A stretch of 64,000 nt of DNA from assembly GCF_947491715.1 (NCBI RefSeq), contig NZ_CANLKR010000006.1, positions 62,001 through 126,000 of the forward strand, given 5' to 3'. Positions 22,249 to 31,545 of the stretch are shown piece after piece. The notes below the pieces were generated by a model. That model was not told the DNA's origin. It saw only the letters and a list, made by a program, of their open reading frames with translations, and ran no database searches. The DNA is from an uncultured Shewanella sp. (GTDB lineage: Bacteria > Pseudomonadota > Gammaproteobacteria > Enterobacterales > Shewanellaceae). The first letter of the stretch is position 1; each line of letters begins with the position of its first letter. Position numbers and translations under genes: made by a program.

Positions 22249-23292
22249 ATGCGACATCTATCGTTATTGCTCCCACTACTGATTATTTTATTTTCTACGA
22301 CAATCAAAGCAACCACACTCGATGATTTAAAAGCCCATTCACCCAGCTCTCAAAACACATGGGCTGAACAGTGGTTTTATAATGTTGCCGTTCCCGATGT
22401 TGGCTATTTTAAAATTAGTTTTCAAACTTATATTGCTCCAGATTTTGAAAACCCCGAACCTAAAGCCTATATCCACCTTGCATTCACCCCCATTGAAGGT
22501 TCAACAACAAAATATGATTTATTCCTAGATGAGGTTATTTTAGCTCACCCTGATGGTTCTGATGAGTTTTATTATGAGGTACCAGGTGTCATCATAGCCG
22601 ATAAGAATAACATTGATATTAATCATGAAAATTTCCAATTCAGCCTAAATTGGAATGGAGAGCACCATCATTATTGGCATGGTCTAAATCCTGGGCAAAC
22701 GCCTTTTGGCATCATCCCCGAACTACCTGGAGTCGGTGGAAAATGGTTCTTATACACAGTCGGTACCCCCATTGAATACAGCTTTGATGATGGCAATCAA
22801 TTCTTATCAGGTTCAGGTTATGCTCAAGTTGATAAAGGATGGTACGATAAAGAGTCCAGTAGTGGCATGATGTATACTATGGGCTTATCTGATGAACTTT
22901 ATTACATGTTTACAGGGGCTGTTTTTGGTGATTCAACCATAGAAATGTGGGCTGGGCGTTATATATCCGAAAAATATGACCTCATCTTTCATCCCGCTTT
23001 TAATAACTTATCAGTAAAACGAGAGATAGATGCTTGCTCAGGTCATTTGAAAGTTGAATTAAATAAAATTGGTTACAAATTGATTATGGAAGCCAATGCT
23101 GATATCCACAGCTTTTACCCACTGAACTTTCCATCTGTTATTATATTTGGTGGGGAACAAAGATATATGAAAACGATGCAAGCCAATGTCAATTTTGACT
23201 TGTATCATCTAGGACAATTAAAAGAAAATATTCATTTACCCCAAGCATTGCTTGAGTTTAGTGGGCCATTTGCTTGTGACGATATCTTTTAA
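22249..23292 (+). CDS. Secreted protein, possibly CrtC/AttH/tocopherol-cyclase-like
   Basis: A 347-residue exported protein (signal peptide MRHLSLLLPLLIILFSTTIKA). The mature chain is beta-rich with many aromatic residues: TWAEQWFYNVAVPDVGYFKISF near the start and FLSGSGYAQVDKGW in the middle. These recall the CrtC/AttH (hydroxyneurosporene hydratase-like, double-lipocalin) group, where a W-x-E-x-W-Y strand and a G-x-GY-x-E/Q-x-x-W segment recur. The match is by eye and partial. No other domain was recognised. It follows the SRPBCC gene and precedes a strong terminator. Confidence 0.5.
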   Translation: MRHLSLLLPLLIILFSTTIKATTLDDLKAHSPSSQNTWAEQWFYNVAVPDVGYFKISFQTYIAPDFENPEPKAYIHLAFTPIEGSTTKYDLFLDEVILAHPDGSDEFYYEVPGVIIADKNNIDINHENFQFSLNWNGEHHHYWHGLNPGQTPFGIIPELPGVGGKWFLYTVGTPIEYSFDDGNQFLSGSGYAQVDKGWYDKESSSGMMYTMGLSDELYYMFTGAVFGDSTIEMWAGRYISEKYDLIFHPAFNNLSVKREIDACSGHLKVELNKIGYKLIMEANADIHSFYPLNFPSVIIFGGEQRYMKTMQANVNFDLYHLGQLKENIHLPQALLEFSGPFACDDIF

Positions 23293-23300
23293 ACAATCAA

Positions 23301-23345
23301 TAAAAGAAACAGTAAGCTTATCAGTAACCAGTACTGTTTCTTTTA
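23301..23345. terminator. Bidirectional terminator between CrtC-like gene and kefB-like gene
   Basis: TAAAAGAAACAGTA (23301-23314) and its exact complement (23332-23345) form a 14-bp stem with a 17-base loop between convergent genes. Confidence 0.8.
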
Positions 23346-23355
23346 TCCTTTCTAT

Positions 23356-25185
23356 TTAGGCGCAATCATCACCATTGCAAGCATTTAATTTATCCTGTTG
23401 TTTACGATCTTCTTCTAATACCTGAGTCAAATCTTCCAGCCTCTGCTTAAAAGCCACGCCATAACTTTGATCGTCTCCCCATAAATGAGACAGGCTTTCT
23501 AGAGAATCTTCATCATATTGTTTGAATAATTCCCCCGCACGTTTTGATGCAGTCTCACTATTTCCTAACATCTGTAAAGCATCCACACCTAAATGAATTG
23601 CAGAATCAAAGGTTTCTCGCCTAAAATCCGTAACGCCTAAACGAATTAACTCATAGGCATGGCGTCTATCTGTAGCCCTAGCGGCTAACTTCAAGTGAGG
23701 AAAGTATTTTTGGCACAATTCAATGATATTAAGCGTTTTAGCGGGATCGTCAATGGCAATCACTAATAACTGTGCATCAGCCGCACCCGATGCCGCTAAC
23801 AAATCGAAGCGCGCCGCATCACCATAAAACACTTTAGATCCAAATCGGCGAACCATTTCAATTTGAGTTGGACTATGATCTAATATAGAAACTTGATAAC
23901 CCTGAGTTTTTAATAATCGACTCACCACTTGACCAAAACGTCCATAACCTGCAACAATTACATTTTTACTGGCTTCAATTTGATCAGGCCCATCAAATTC
24001 ATCTTTTAATGATTGATCACGCTTTTCAAAAAATTCATACCCAAGTAATAAAATAGGCGCCAATAACATCGATATTGCAACAACCAATGTTGTTAAATGC
24101 ACTTGTTCGGGAGATAAGATAGATAAACTGCCAGTTAGTGATAATAAAACAAAAGCAAACTCACCTCCTTGTGCTAAAGCCAGAGTAAAAAGCAGCTTTT
24201 GCTTATTCTCCAATTTAAAAACACTACCTAAAACAAAAAGTACACCAGCTTTAACAACAATTAATGCAATAACACATGTCAAAACGAGTAAAAAATACTC
24301 AAACAACAGTGAAAAATCAATGGATGCGCCTACCGTGATAAAAAATAATCCCAACAACAAGCCTTTGAAAGGCTCAATATCCGCTTCAAGTTCGTGCCTA
24401 AATTCACTTTCAGCCAATACTACGCCAGCGAGAAAAGTTCCAAGAGCGGGGGATAAGCCAATTTTTTGCATCAAAAGCGCAATTGCGATAACCAAAAACA
24501 AGGCGAAAACAGTAAATATTTCTCTTAAACGTGTTTCCGCAATATAACGAAATACAGGTCCCGCAATAAATTTTCCAAAGAAAACAATTAACGCAATCAC
24601 CATCAGAGACATCAGAACTTGAAAAATTATCGGAAAGCCATCAATTAAACTTTCAGTATGTTTAATTGTCCCAGAATCACCAAGTGCTAGCAAAGGTAAC
24701 AAGGCAAGGATAGGGATCACTGCAATATCTTGGAATAATAAAACTGAAAAACTATTTTGCCCAGCTTCTTGTTTAATCCAACCTTTTTCAGTAAGAGTTT
24801 GTAAGACAATGGCTGTAGACGACAAAGCTAACATTAACCCGATAGCCAATGAGGCTTGCCAAGATAACAATAAAAAATAAAAACAAACAATGAAAATAAC
24901 CAGTGTGCTTAAGCCAAGCTGTAACCCACCAAGCCCAATAATTGAACGCCGTAATTTCCATAGTCGACTGGGCTGCAATTCTAATCCAACGAGAAAAAGC
25001 ATCATCACAACGCCAAACTCAGCAAAATGCATGACTTCAGTTTGATCGCCAACTAAACTCAAAAAAAAAGGACCAATCAAAATCCCCGCTAACAAATAAC
25101 CCAGCACAGAACCTAACCCTAAACGTTTAGCGATTGGTACCGCTACAATCGCAGCAGCTAAATAGACAACTGATAGTTCTAACAT
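23356..25185 (-). CDS. Monovalent cation:proton antiporter-2, KefB/KefC-type
   Basis: A 609-residue CPA2 transporter, likely a potassium-efflux system that acidifies the cytoplasm under electrophile stress. Roughly residues 1-375 are membrane segments, with GLELQPSRLWKLRR, SSTAIVLQTLTEKG and GTFLAGVVLAESEFRHELEADIEPFKGLLLG, the last being the KefB/KefC pore-regulating signature. A RCK/TrkA-N domain follows (VIVAGYGRFGQVVSRLL onward) with a C-terminal tail. The ancillary quinone-reductase subunit (KefF/KefG) is not adjacent. It could equally be a KefB-like paralog without glutathione gating. Confidence 0.9.
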   Translation of the reverse strand: MLELSVVYLAAAIVAVPIAKRLGLGSVLGYLLAGILIGPFFLSLVGDQTEVMHFAEFGVVMMLFLVGLELQPSRLWKLRRSIIGLGGLQLGLSTLVIFIVCFYFLLLSWQASLAIGLMLALSSTAIVLQTLTEKGWIKQEAGQNSFSVLLFQDIAVIPILALLPLLALGDSGTIKHTESLIDGFPIIFQVLMSLMVIALIVFFGKFIAGPVFRYIAETRLREIFTVFALFLVIAIALLMQKIGLSPALGTFLAGVVLAESEFRHELEADIEPFKGLLLGLFFITVGASIDFSLLFEYFLLVLTCVIALIVVKAGVLFVLGSVFKLENKQKLLFTLALAQGGEFAFVLLSLTGSLSILSPEQVHLTTLVVAISMLLAPILLLGYEFFEKRDQSLKDEFDGPDQIEASKNVIVAGYGRFGQVVSRLLKTQGYQVSILDHSPTQIEMVRRFGSKVFYGDAARFDLLAASGAADAQLLVIAIDDPAKTLNIIELCQKYFPHLKLAARATDRRHAYELIRLGVTDFRRETFDSAIHLGVDALQMLGNSETASKRAGELFKQYDEDSLESLSHLWGDDQSYGVAFKQRLEDLTQVLEEDRKQQDKLNACNGDDCA

Positions 25186-25431
25186 TTGATCCCCAAGAAA
25201 TGATTATTCAATACGAAACAGCATACCACTTTCAGTTTACACTGAATTTAGATATTAATAGTTAATTTAATTAGAAATTTAAAATAGAAGGGAGAATCAA
25301 CAAAACAGTAGGTACATATTCTGACACAGATTAAGAAAAACCATTAATCAAAGAAAAAATCTCAGCCACAACCCTCAATAAGCTAAAGGATAAAATGTAC
25401 AACTAAAAATAGAGTAATACTATTCAGTATC

Positions 25432-25779
25432 TTAATCTACAATCGATTGAGACTGTAAAAAATGATATAAATCCTCAAGGTTATCACTTTCAAAAATAAT
25501 TTCGCTGTCTTCATCATGAAACACATCGGGATACTCTTCAACATATCCATCGTCAATCGAAGAATACTCCCCAAGATGATTAACACTTAGCACAGTATAA
25601 TAAGGAGTACTCCACTCATCGATACTCGAAGAAGCATGGAAATCTACTTGTAATGTTAAATAAGCATTTTCAGTGCAGAAAGTATATTGAGAAAAAACAT
25701 CCTCATTTGAGGAATAAGGAAGAGATAATAAAGTTGAGTTAATACTCTTCTGTCCATAGCGATCTTTATATTCAAGCAT
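25432..25779 (-). CDS. Small acidic protein, divergent member of a four-gene tandem family
   Basis: Not recognised as a known family. ATG 25779 is chosen because GGAGGG lies six bases before it, giving 115 residues. It begins LEYKDRYGQK and ends with HDEDSEIIFESDNLEDLYHFLQ, a tail shared with the three following genes (HDE, F-S/E-S-E/D, LY-F/H-FL). The N-terminal half lacks the EFG-DFDLGF block of the others, so this is the most diverged copy. It is strongly acidic, with no signal peptide or membrane segment. Confidence 0.6.
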   Translation of the reverse strand: MLEYKDRYGQKSINSTLLSLPYSSNEDVFSQYTFCTENAYLTLQVDFHASSSIDEWSTPYYTVLSVNHLGEYSSIDDGYVEEYPDVFHDEDSEIIFESDNLEDLYHFLQSQSIVD

Positions 25780-25872
25780 AGTCATCCCTCCAACCAACAT
25801 ATTAATAAAGTATTATCAATATAAAAAATCCATATTTACATAAAAATCAATTAGATAGATTAGAATGTAATG

Positions 25873-26241
25873 TTATCCACTATTAGGCTTCATGTTTTCT
25901 AAGACTTGAAAAGGCACTAAAAAGCGATAGAGTCCCTCAACTGATTCACTTTCAAATACAATTTCAGTTGTTTCATCATGAACAATTTCAGGTAAATTAT
26001 CTGTACCTATATTTTTAGCTGTTCGTACAACATATCGAGGAAAATCGTTTACACGCTGCTCTTTTTCAAGAGGGTTCACCCACAATACTAAGTATTCTCC
26101 TGATTTAATTCGGCTATCACAGTAAAATAAAAAACTGGGACTATCATCAACATTCCAACTTTTGTCATGCAAAAAAGGAAAATCTGACAGTTCAAATCCT
26201 AAATCAAAACCTCTTCCGAATTCATCCTGAAATTGATACAT
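25873..26241 (-). CDS. Small acidic protein, tandem family copy 2
   Basis: Unrecognised family. ATG 26241 (with GAGG eight bases upstream) gives 122 residues starting MYQFQDEFGRGFDLGF. Shared blocks with the next two genes are EFG-x-x-FDLGF, FPFL-x-D, SPSF, LWV, FPRYVV, PEIVHDE, FESESVEGLYRFL and PFQ. The repeated layout in same-strand genes shows tandem duplication. It is probably cytoplasmic. Arrays like this are often immunity proteins or substrate-binding partners, but nothing here proves that. Confidence 0.7.
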   Translation of the reverse strand: MYQFQDEFGRGFDLGFELSDFPFLHDKSWNVDDSPSFLFYCDSRIKSGEYLVLWVNPLEKEQRVNDFPRYVVRTAKNIGTDNLPEIVHDETTEIVFESESVEGLYRFLVPFQVLENMKPNSG

Positions 26242-26485
26242 ATAAACCTCAGCGCTGAATGTTGTGAAAGCCAATTTATCCGTAACATTCTTTATAGGAA
26301 CCAAAATAGGATAAAAACCTAACCATGATTCTACTCCCCATTATCATGGATTACGCCTATTCTATTAGAACAATTAGTTTCCCTCAAATAACCTCAGGTT
26401 ATACGCACGTTTATCTACAATAGCCTAACTCTCTTAAAAGAAAGGCTGTCATAAATGAACAACGCCTCTTTTTAACCGTGTTTAA

Positions 26486-26845
26486 TTAACCTGCTTTTAA
26501 ATTGTCTAACATTTGGAAAGGAGCTAAAAATCGATACAGCGCACTGATATCTTCACTAGAAAATAAAATCTTACTATTTTCATCGTGTGCAATTTCAGGG
26601 ACTTCTTGAGAACCAAAATTAGTTGCAGTTAAAACAGAGTAACGGGGAAAATTACAATTTCTCATCGAAGTATCTTTATGTTCAACCCACAATAAAAGGT
26701 ATTCTTTCTCGTTCGGCTCTAGAGCATGAAAAACAAAACTAGGACACTCATCAAGATGAAAGCTTAAATCTTCTAAAAAAGGAAACATAGCAATGTCAAA
26801 ACCTAAATCAAAATCTTGGCCAAATTCTTGTTGGTATATATGCAT
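26486..26845 (-). CDS. Small acidic protein, tandem family copy 3
   Basis: Unrecognised family. ATG 26845 is preferred over TTG 26860 because it aligns with its paralogs and has GTGGGG upstream. The 119-residue product begins MHIYQQEFGQDFDLGF and shares FPFLED, CPSFVF, LLLWVEH, NFPRYSV, PEIAHDE, LYRFLAPFQ with copy 2. Copies 2 and 3 are clearly the closest pair. It is separated from copy 2 by about 240 bases of AT-rich DNA, so each gene probably has its own promoter. Confidence 0.7.
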   Translation of the reverse strand: MHIYQQEFGQDFDLGFDIAMFPFLEDLSFHLDECPSFVFHALEPNEKEYLLLWVEHKDTSMRNCNFPRYSVLTATNFGSQEVPEIAHDENSKILFSSEDISALYRFLAPFQMLDNLKAG

Positions 26846-27234
26846 AACGACCCCACTCAAACCGCCAGCTAAATCTCCTTATTCTCTTATGACGATGCAA
26901 TAATATGAATAAAATAAAGGCGTTTTAATTAAAACGCGACGATAAAATAATTTGTTACAAATCCATAGTACTATGCATTTGATTAAAATTCGCCCTATTT
27001 TTAGAACTTTTAAAAATATTAAATGTATTTATTATTTTAATTTGAAATATATGAATTTACTGAAAATACAACTTTATCTTTTTATTCAACTTGTTAATTG
27101 CAAATTACACCATAAGTGAGACGGAAGATATAAAAACAAAACTCATTCTTCATTTTAGACAATTGATATTTTACAGACTAGATTTAAAGGTTAAACAAAT
27201 TATTGATATAATGTGAACCTGTTGAGTCATGAAA
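26846..27234. other. AT-rich intergenic stretch with an 18-bp palindrome
   Basis: This 389-base gap between two tandem paralogs is very AT-rich. The one clear structure is GCGTTTTAATTAAAACGC (26920-26937), a perfect palindrome followed on the minus strand by a T-rich run, which could terminate the minus-strand gene upstream of it. No gene was recognised. Confidence 0.5.
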
Positions 27235-27570
27235 CTATTGAAATTCCATTAAATATCTACACACTTCATTGCTTGACTCACTTTCAAACAATAAAGGGCT
27301 CGCTTCATCAAGTTCAAAATCAGCACCAACCAAATCAGTAACTCTTGCTTTTAAAACAGTATAACGCGCATTTTTTTTAAAACGTAATTCAACCCTACCA
27401 TAGTCAACCCATAGTACTTGATAGCACCATTGACCTGAGGGTTCTAAATGACCAAAGATAAAACTTGGGCATCTATCTCTTTGTCTACTTTTATCAAATA
27501 AAAAAGGAAAAATAGCCAAATCAAAGCCCAAATCAAAATCAAACCCAAACTCTTTTTGATATCGATACAT
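27235..27570 (-). CDS. Small protein, tandem family copy 4
   Basis: Unrecognised family. ATG 27570 is chosen for its GAGGTTGGCT leader and alignment with paralogs; the product has 111 residues and begins MYRYQKEFGFDFDLGFDLAIFPFL. CPSFIFGHLEP, YQVLWV, ARYTVLKA, LFESES and RYLMEFQ match the other copies, but the middle (KNARYTVLKARVTDLVGADFELDEASP) has diverged and the overall charge is less acidic. This is the most upstream copy of the minus-strand array and the end facing ubiG-like and mioC. Confidence 0.65.
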   Translation of the reverse strand: MYRYQKEFGFDFDLGFDLAIFPFLFDKSRQRDRCPSFIFGHLEPSGQWCYQVLWVDYGRVELRFKKNARYTVLKARVTDLVGADFELDEASPLLFESESSNEVCRYLMEFQ

Positions 27571-27796
27571 AGCCAACCTCAATACTGACAACACAGCATC
27601 TCCATTTTACGCCGCTCATAGAAACCTTAAAAGCACTATTTCAATAATAAGTTAGACAGAACCCTAATCAAAATATCACTATATATGAAGATCTGATATA
27701 ACAGCTCACATAGTCTATATTTCCATAACCATTAAAATAACATCTTCAAGTATTACGGGTATACTATCCTTATCTTTCTTTATCAGTGAGATAAAA

Positions 27797-28585
27797 ATGT
27801 TAGACAAAAACAGGTTATCACCATCCATCACCTCCCAAACTGAAATTCAAAAGTTTAACGAATTAGCAAATGAATGGCGCGATCCAAATGGAAAATTCAA
27901 ACATGTACATAGCTTTAATCAAACGAGATTAACCAACATACGATCGGCAATATCCTCACACTTTGATCGCGATCCAAACCAAGATCATTCCCTTAAAGGG
28001 ATCAACATACTTGATATTGGTTGTGGTGCAGGGTTACTTGCAGAACCATTAGCCTCTTCAGGTGCGACAGTCACAGGGATCGATGCAAGTGCAATGAATA
28101 TTGCTATTGCTAAACAACATTCTGAAACAAATAAAATATCAATAAACTATCTACATTGCTTAGCTGAAGAACTGCTTAACCAAGAAAAAAATAGCCTGGT
28201 ACAGAAAAAGTATGATGTCATTCTAAATACAGAAGTTATTGAGCATGTGACGAATAAAAATAAGCTTATTGATACTTGTTGCCAATTATTAAATTCTGAA
28301 GGATTACTGATTATGGCCACATTAAATCGAACATTGAAATCCTATTTTATAGCCATTCTAGGTGCTGAATACATTATGCGTTATCTGCCTATAGGTACAC
28401 ATAACTGGAAGCATTTTGTTAAGCCTGAAGAAATAATAGAACGATTAAAAACCCATCAGCTTACCCCTCTCTATACACAAGGGATGAGTTTGAACCCTTT
28501 TACACAACAATGGTATACCCATCAAAATACCAAAGTGAATTATCTTCTCTATGCTACAAAGAAGAATGCTAAAAAACAGTCATAG
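27797..28585 (+). CDS. ubiG: UbiG-type O-methyltransferase (ubiquinone biosynthesis)
   Basis: UbiG/Coq3 methylates the two ring hydroxyls in ubiquinone synthesis using S-adenosylmethionine. The 262-residue protein starts FNELANEWRDPNGKFKHVH, has SAM motif I ILDIGCGAGLLAEPLA (about residues 72-87), VIEHVTNKNKLI and the UbiG signature ATLNRTLKSYFIAILGAEY. The signature and the GTHNWKHFVKPEE segment look closer to alphaproteobacterial/mitochondrial Coq3 than to the E. coli type. In Shewanella the main ubiG is usually next to gyrA, so this may be an extra or transferred copy. Confidence 0.8.
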   Translation: MLDKNRLSPSITSQTEIQKFNELANEWRDPNGKFKHVHSFNQTRLTNIRSAISSHFDRDPNQDHSLKGINILDIGCGAGLLAEPLASSGATVTGIDASAMNIAIAKQHSETNKISINYLHCLAEELLNQEKNSLVQKKYDVILNTEVIEHVTNKNKLIDTCCQLLNSEGLLIMATLNRTLKSYFIAILGAEYIMRYLPIGTHNWKHFVKPEEIIERLKTHQLTPLYTQGMSLNPFTQQWYTHQNTKVNYLLYATKKNAKKQS

Positions 28586-28645
28586 CCTACTAGAAATATT
28601 TCACATATCATCTTCTCTACTAGTCATATTAAGACAGGAAACACA

Positions 28646-29086
28646 GTGTCAAAAATAGATATTCTCGTCGGCTCAACCTTAGGAAGCTCCGAGTACGTTG
28701 CCGATGAAATAGCATCAAAGCTCACTTCATTAGGCCATGAGATCCAAATAAATTTAACCCCAAATAGATCAGAGCTCATGCCTAACTCGATCTGGTTTAT
28801 CGTATCCTCCACTCATGGGGCGGGCGATCTCCCAGATAATATCCAGCCTTTCTTTGACGAGATCGAGCATAACAAACCCGATCTTAGCAACCAAAAGTTC
28901 ATTATTTGTGCTATTGGTGATTCAAGTTATGACACCTTTTGTCATGGGCCGGCGAAACTCAATTCCTTGCTAGCAGAGCGCTCAGCAAAAGCCTGTGTGG
29001 ATAAGATCGAAATTGACATTCAACGGGATCCCATTCCAGAGGAAGCGGCGATATCTTGGTTAAACCGATGGTGCGATCAACTTTAA
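28646..29086 (+). CDS. mioC: Flavodoxin-like protein MioC
   Basis: MioC is a small FMN protein beside oriC, linked to biotin synthase electron supply in E. coli. The 146-residue product begins at GTG 28646 and has the flavodoxin phosphate loop GSTLGSSEYVADEI, the STHGAGDLPDN isoalloxazine loop and IGDSSYDTFCHGP. Its 3' end borders the origin and transcription runs towards oriC, as in E. coli. Confidence 0.95.
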   Translation: MSKIDILVGSTLGSSEYVADEIASKLTSLGHEIQINLTPNRSELMPNSIWFIVSSTHGAGDLPDNIQPFFDEIEHNKPDLSNQKFIICAIGDSSYDTFCHGPAKLNSLLAERSAKACVDKIEIDIQRDPIPEEAAISWLNRWCDQL

Positions 29087-29450
29087 GATCGAATAATCCC
29101 GATCGCTATCAGATCAGTGCACAAGTTAGATCCACCTTATCCACAAGATGTTTTGTTTTTGTATATTTATGTGGATAAGGTATTATTTTATCCCATTACA
29201 ACTCTGTATTATTCAAGGCGTGATCACCTACAAGATCATGCCTGTGGATAAATATGCGATCTATCCCCAAGTTATATTCAGTTTGATCCCGATCTGATCA
29301 CAGGATCGCTTTTTCTTTAACCATTGAATAAAAAAAGAAAAATGGATTATCCACAGATTTTTACGATCCTAATAATAACCATAATAAGAGATCTATATAA
29401 AGATCTTAAGATCTATTAAGCGATCGCACTAGATCAAAACAAATGAAATA
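29087..29450. other. oriC: Chromosomal replication origin oriC
   Basis: The mioC-mnmG gap carries four perfect DnaA boxes: TTATCCACA at 29137-29145 and 29347-29355 on the plus strand, and its complement at 29170-29178 and 29243-29251. About 19 GATC sites fall in roughly 390 bases. An AT-rich unwinding element sits at the mnmG side. This mirrors the E. coli layout: R1-like box next to the 13-mers near mnmG, R4-like box near mioC. Replication should be bidirectional from here. Confidence 0.95.
29381..29425. other. DNA unwinding element of oriC (13-mer-like repeats)
   Basis: Read on the minus strand, GATCTCTTATTAT (29381-29393) matches the E. coli right 13-mer at 12 of 13 positions as I recall it. 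GATCTTTATATAG (29393-29405) and a GATCTTAAGATC segment follow. This is where DnaA-ATP would melt the duplex and DnaB would be loaded. Confidence 0.8.
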
Positions 29451-29531
29451 GATCGTTCACCTTCTGTCGATCCAATGCTAAAATACTCCGCTCGAAATAA
29501 ATTCAGTCTTTTACCAATTGAAGGTTATTTA

Positions 29532-31421
29532 ATGCTTTTTCATGAACGCTTTGATGTGATCGTTATAGGTGGTGGTCATGCTGGCACAGAAGCCGCTTTA
29601 GCTTCTGCTAGAATGGGATCAAAAACCCTACTTCTTACCCACAATATTGATACATTAGGACAAATGTCCTGTAATCCCGCTATTGGTGGAATTGGTAAAG
29701 GGCATCTAGTGAAAGAAATTGATGCTTTAGGTGGTGCAATGGCAACAGCTACTGACTTTGCTGGCATTCAATTTAGAACATTAAATTCAAGTAAAGGACC
29801 GGCCGTACGAGCGACACGGGCACAAGCCGATAGAAATCTTTACCGACAAAAAATACAAAATATTTTACAAAATCAACCTAATTTACGTATTTTTCAACAA
29901 GCCGTCGATGATTTAGTTGTCGAAAATGAAAAAGTGATTGGTGTTATCACTCAAATGGGATTGGCGTTTGAAGCACCTGCCGTCATATTAACCGCAGGGA
30001 CTTTCCTTGGTGGTAAAATTCATATTGGACTTGAAAATTACAGTGGTGGTCGAGCAGGAGATCCTCCTGCTATCACCCTTGCTCATCGACTACGTGAATT
30101 GCCTATTCGAGTAGGTCGTTTAAAAACGGGCACACCACCTAGAATTGATGCCAACAGCATTAATTTTGATCTCATGTCTGAACAAAAAGGTGACGATCCG
30201 CTACCTGTTATGTCTTTTTTAGGTCATGTAGAACAACACCCAGAACAAGTATCTTGCCATATTACTCATACCAATGAGCAAACCCATGAGATCATTCGTG
30301 GAGGCTTAGATCGGAGCCCTATGTATTCAGGTGTTATTGAAGGTATTGGCCCACGATATTGCCCGTCGATTGAAGATAAAGTGCATCGCTTTGCCGATAA
30401 AAACTCTCACCAGATCTTCATTGAGCCAGAAGGGTTAAATACTAATGAGATCTATCCCAATGGGATCTCAACCAGTTTACCTTTTGATGTTCAATTAAAT
30501 TTAGTACGATCGATCAAAGGGATGGAGCAAGCTCAGATCATTCGGCCTGGCTATGCGATCGAATATGATTATTTTGATCCGCGGGATCTTAAAAATTCTT
30601 TAGAAACTAAATCCATCAGTGGGTTGTTTTTCGCTGGTCAGATTAATGGAACAACGGGTTACGAAGAAGCTGGAGCTCAAGGTTTGCTGGCTGGGATGAA
30701 TGCATCACTGCAGGTTCAAGGTAAGACATCATGGTCTCCTAGGCGCGATGAAGCCTATTTAGGCGTACTTGTTGATGACTTATCTACATTAGGCACTAAA
30801 GAACCTTATCGAATGTTTACGAGTCGAGCGGAATATCGTTTGTTGTTACGTGAAGACAATGCGGATCTGCGCTTAACCGAAAAAGGCCGTGAGCTAGGTT
30901 TAGTTGATGATCATCGTTGGGCAAAGTTTAACGAAAAACAAGAAGCAATAGAATCTGAATTACAACGTCTTCGCAGTCAATGGGTTCATCCTAATTCACC
31001 GTTGGTTGATGTATTGAATCCAAAACTCAATACACCTATTGCTAGAGAAGCCTCTTTTGAAGAATTATTAAGACGTCCTGAAATGGACTATCCTAAATTA
31101 ATGGGACTTGAAGGTTTTGGGCCTGGCCTTGCAAATAAACAAGCTGCTGAACAAGTTCAAATACAAGTTAAATACTCGGGTTATATTCAGCGTCAGCAGG
31201 ATGAAATCGATAAAGCCATTCGCCATGAAAAAACGGGATTACCATTAGACTTGGATTACCAAGAAGTGCCTGGTTTATCAAATGAAGTTATTGCTAAGAT
31301 GAATCAGCATAAGCCTGAAACCATAGGTCAAGCTTCTCGCATTTCAGGTATGACACCTGCTGCAATCTCAATTTTATTAGTGCATTTGAAAAAACGGGGC
31401 CTTTTAAGAAAAAGTGCGTAA
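29532..31421 (+). CDS. mnmG: tRNA uridine-5-carboxymethylaminomethyl modification enzyme MnmG (GidA)
   Basis: MnmG is the FAD/NADH partner of MnmE in wobble-uridine modification. ATG 29532 is preferred over a 648-residue reading from 29475 because GAAGG lies upstream, the protein then begins [20 protein letters not shown], and the length becomes 629 residues, as in E. coli. The FAD-binding GGGHAG motif, the [11 protein letters not shown] signature and [16 protein letters not shown] are present. The C-terminal helical domain contacts MnmE. The longer start would run into the origin. Confidence 0.99.
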   Translation: MLFHERFDVIVIGGGHAGTEAALASARMGSKTLLLTHNIDTLGQMSCNPAIGGIGKGHLVKEIDALGGAMATATDFAGIQFRTLNSSKGPAVRATRAQADRNLYRQKIQNILQNQPNLRIFQQAVDDLVVENEKVIGVITQMGLAFEAPAVILTAGTFLGGKIHIGLENYSGGRAGDPPAITLAHRLRELPIRVGRLKTGTPPRIDANSINFDLMSEQKGDDPLPVMSFLGHVEQHPEQVSCHITHTNEQTHEIIRGGLDRSPMYSGVIEGIGPRYCPSIEDKVHRFADKNSHQIFIEPEGLNTNEIYPNGISTSLPFDVQLNLVRSIKGMEQAQIIRPGYAIEYDYFDPRDLKNSLETKSISGLFFAGQINGTTGYEEAGAQGLLAGMNASLQVQGKTSWSPRRDEAYLGVLVDDLSTLGTKEPYRMFTSRAEYRLLLREDNADLRLTEKGRELGLVDDHRWAKFNEKQEAIESELQRLRSQWVHPNSPLVDVLNPKLNTPIAREASFEELLRRPEMDYPKLMGLEGFGPGLANKQAAEQVQIQVKYSGYIQRQQDEIDKAIRHEKTGLPLDLDYQEVPGLSNEVIAKMNQHKPETIGQASRISGMTPAAISILLVHLKKRGLLRKSA

Positions 31422-31448
31422 TAAAAAGACATATTAAGTAAATATATT

Positions 31449-31469
31449 GGAGGAGCTGCGTGCTCCTCC
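31449..31469 (+). terminator. Intrinsic terminator between mnmG and rsmG
   Basis: GGAGGAGC (31449-31456) pairs with GCTCCTCC (31462-31469) around a 5-base loop, followed by TTATATTTAT. It may attenuate read-through into rsmG. Confidence 0.75.
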
Positions 31470-31545
31470 TTATATTTATAGAGCAATGGTAGTAAACTGA
31501 GCGTCTTAAAATGGATTAATCAGTGTGTTCTTTGAGGGTGTTTCT

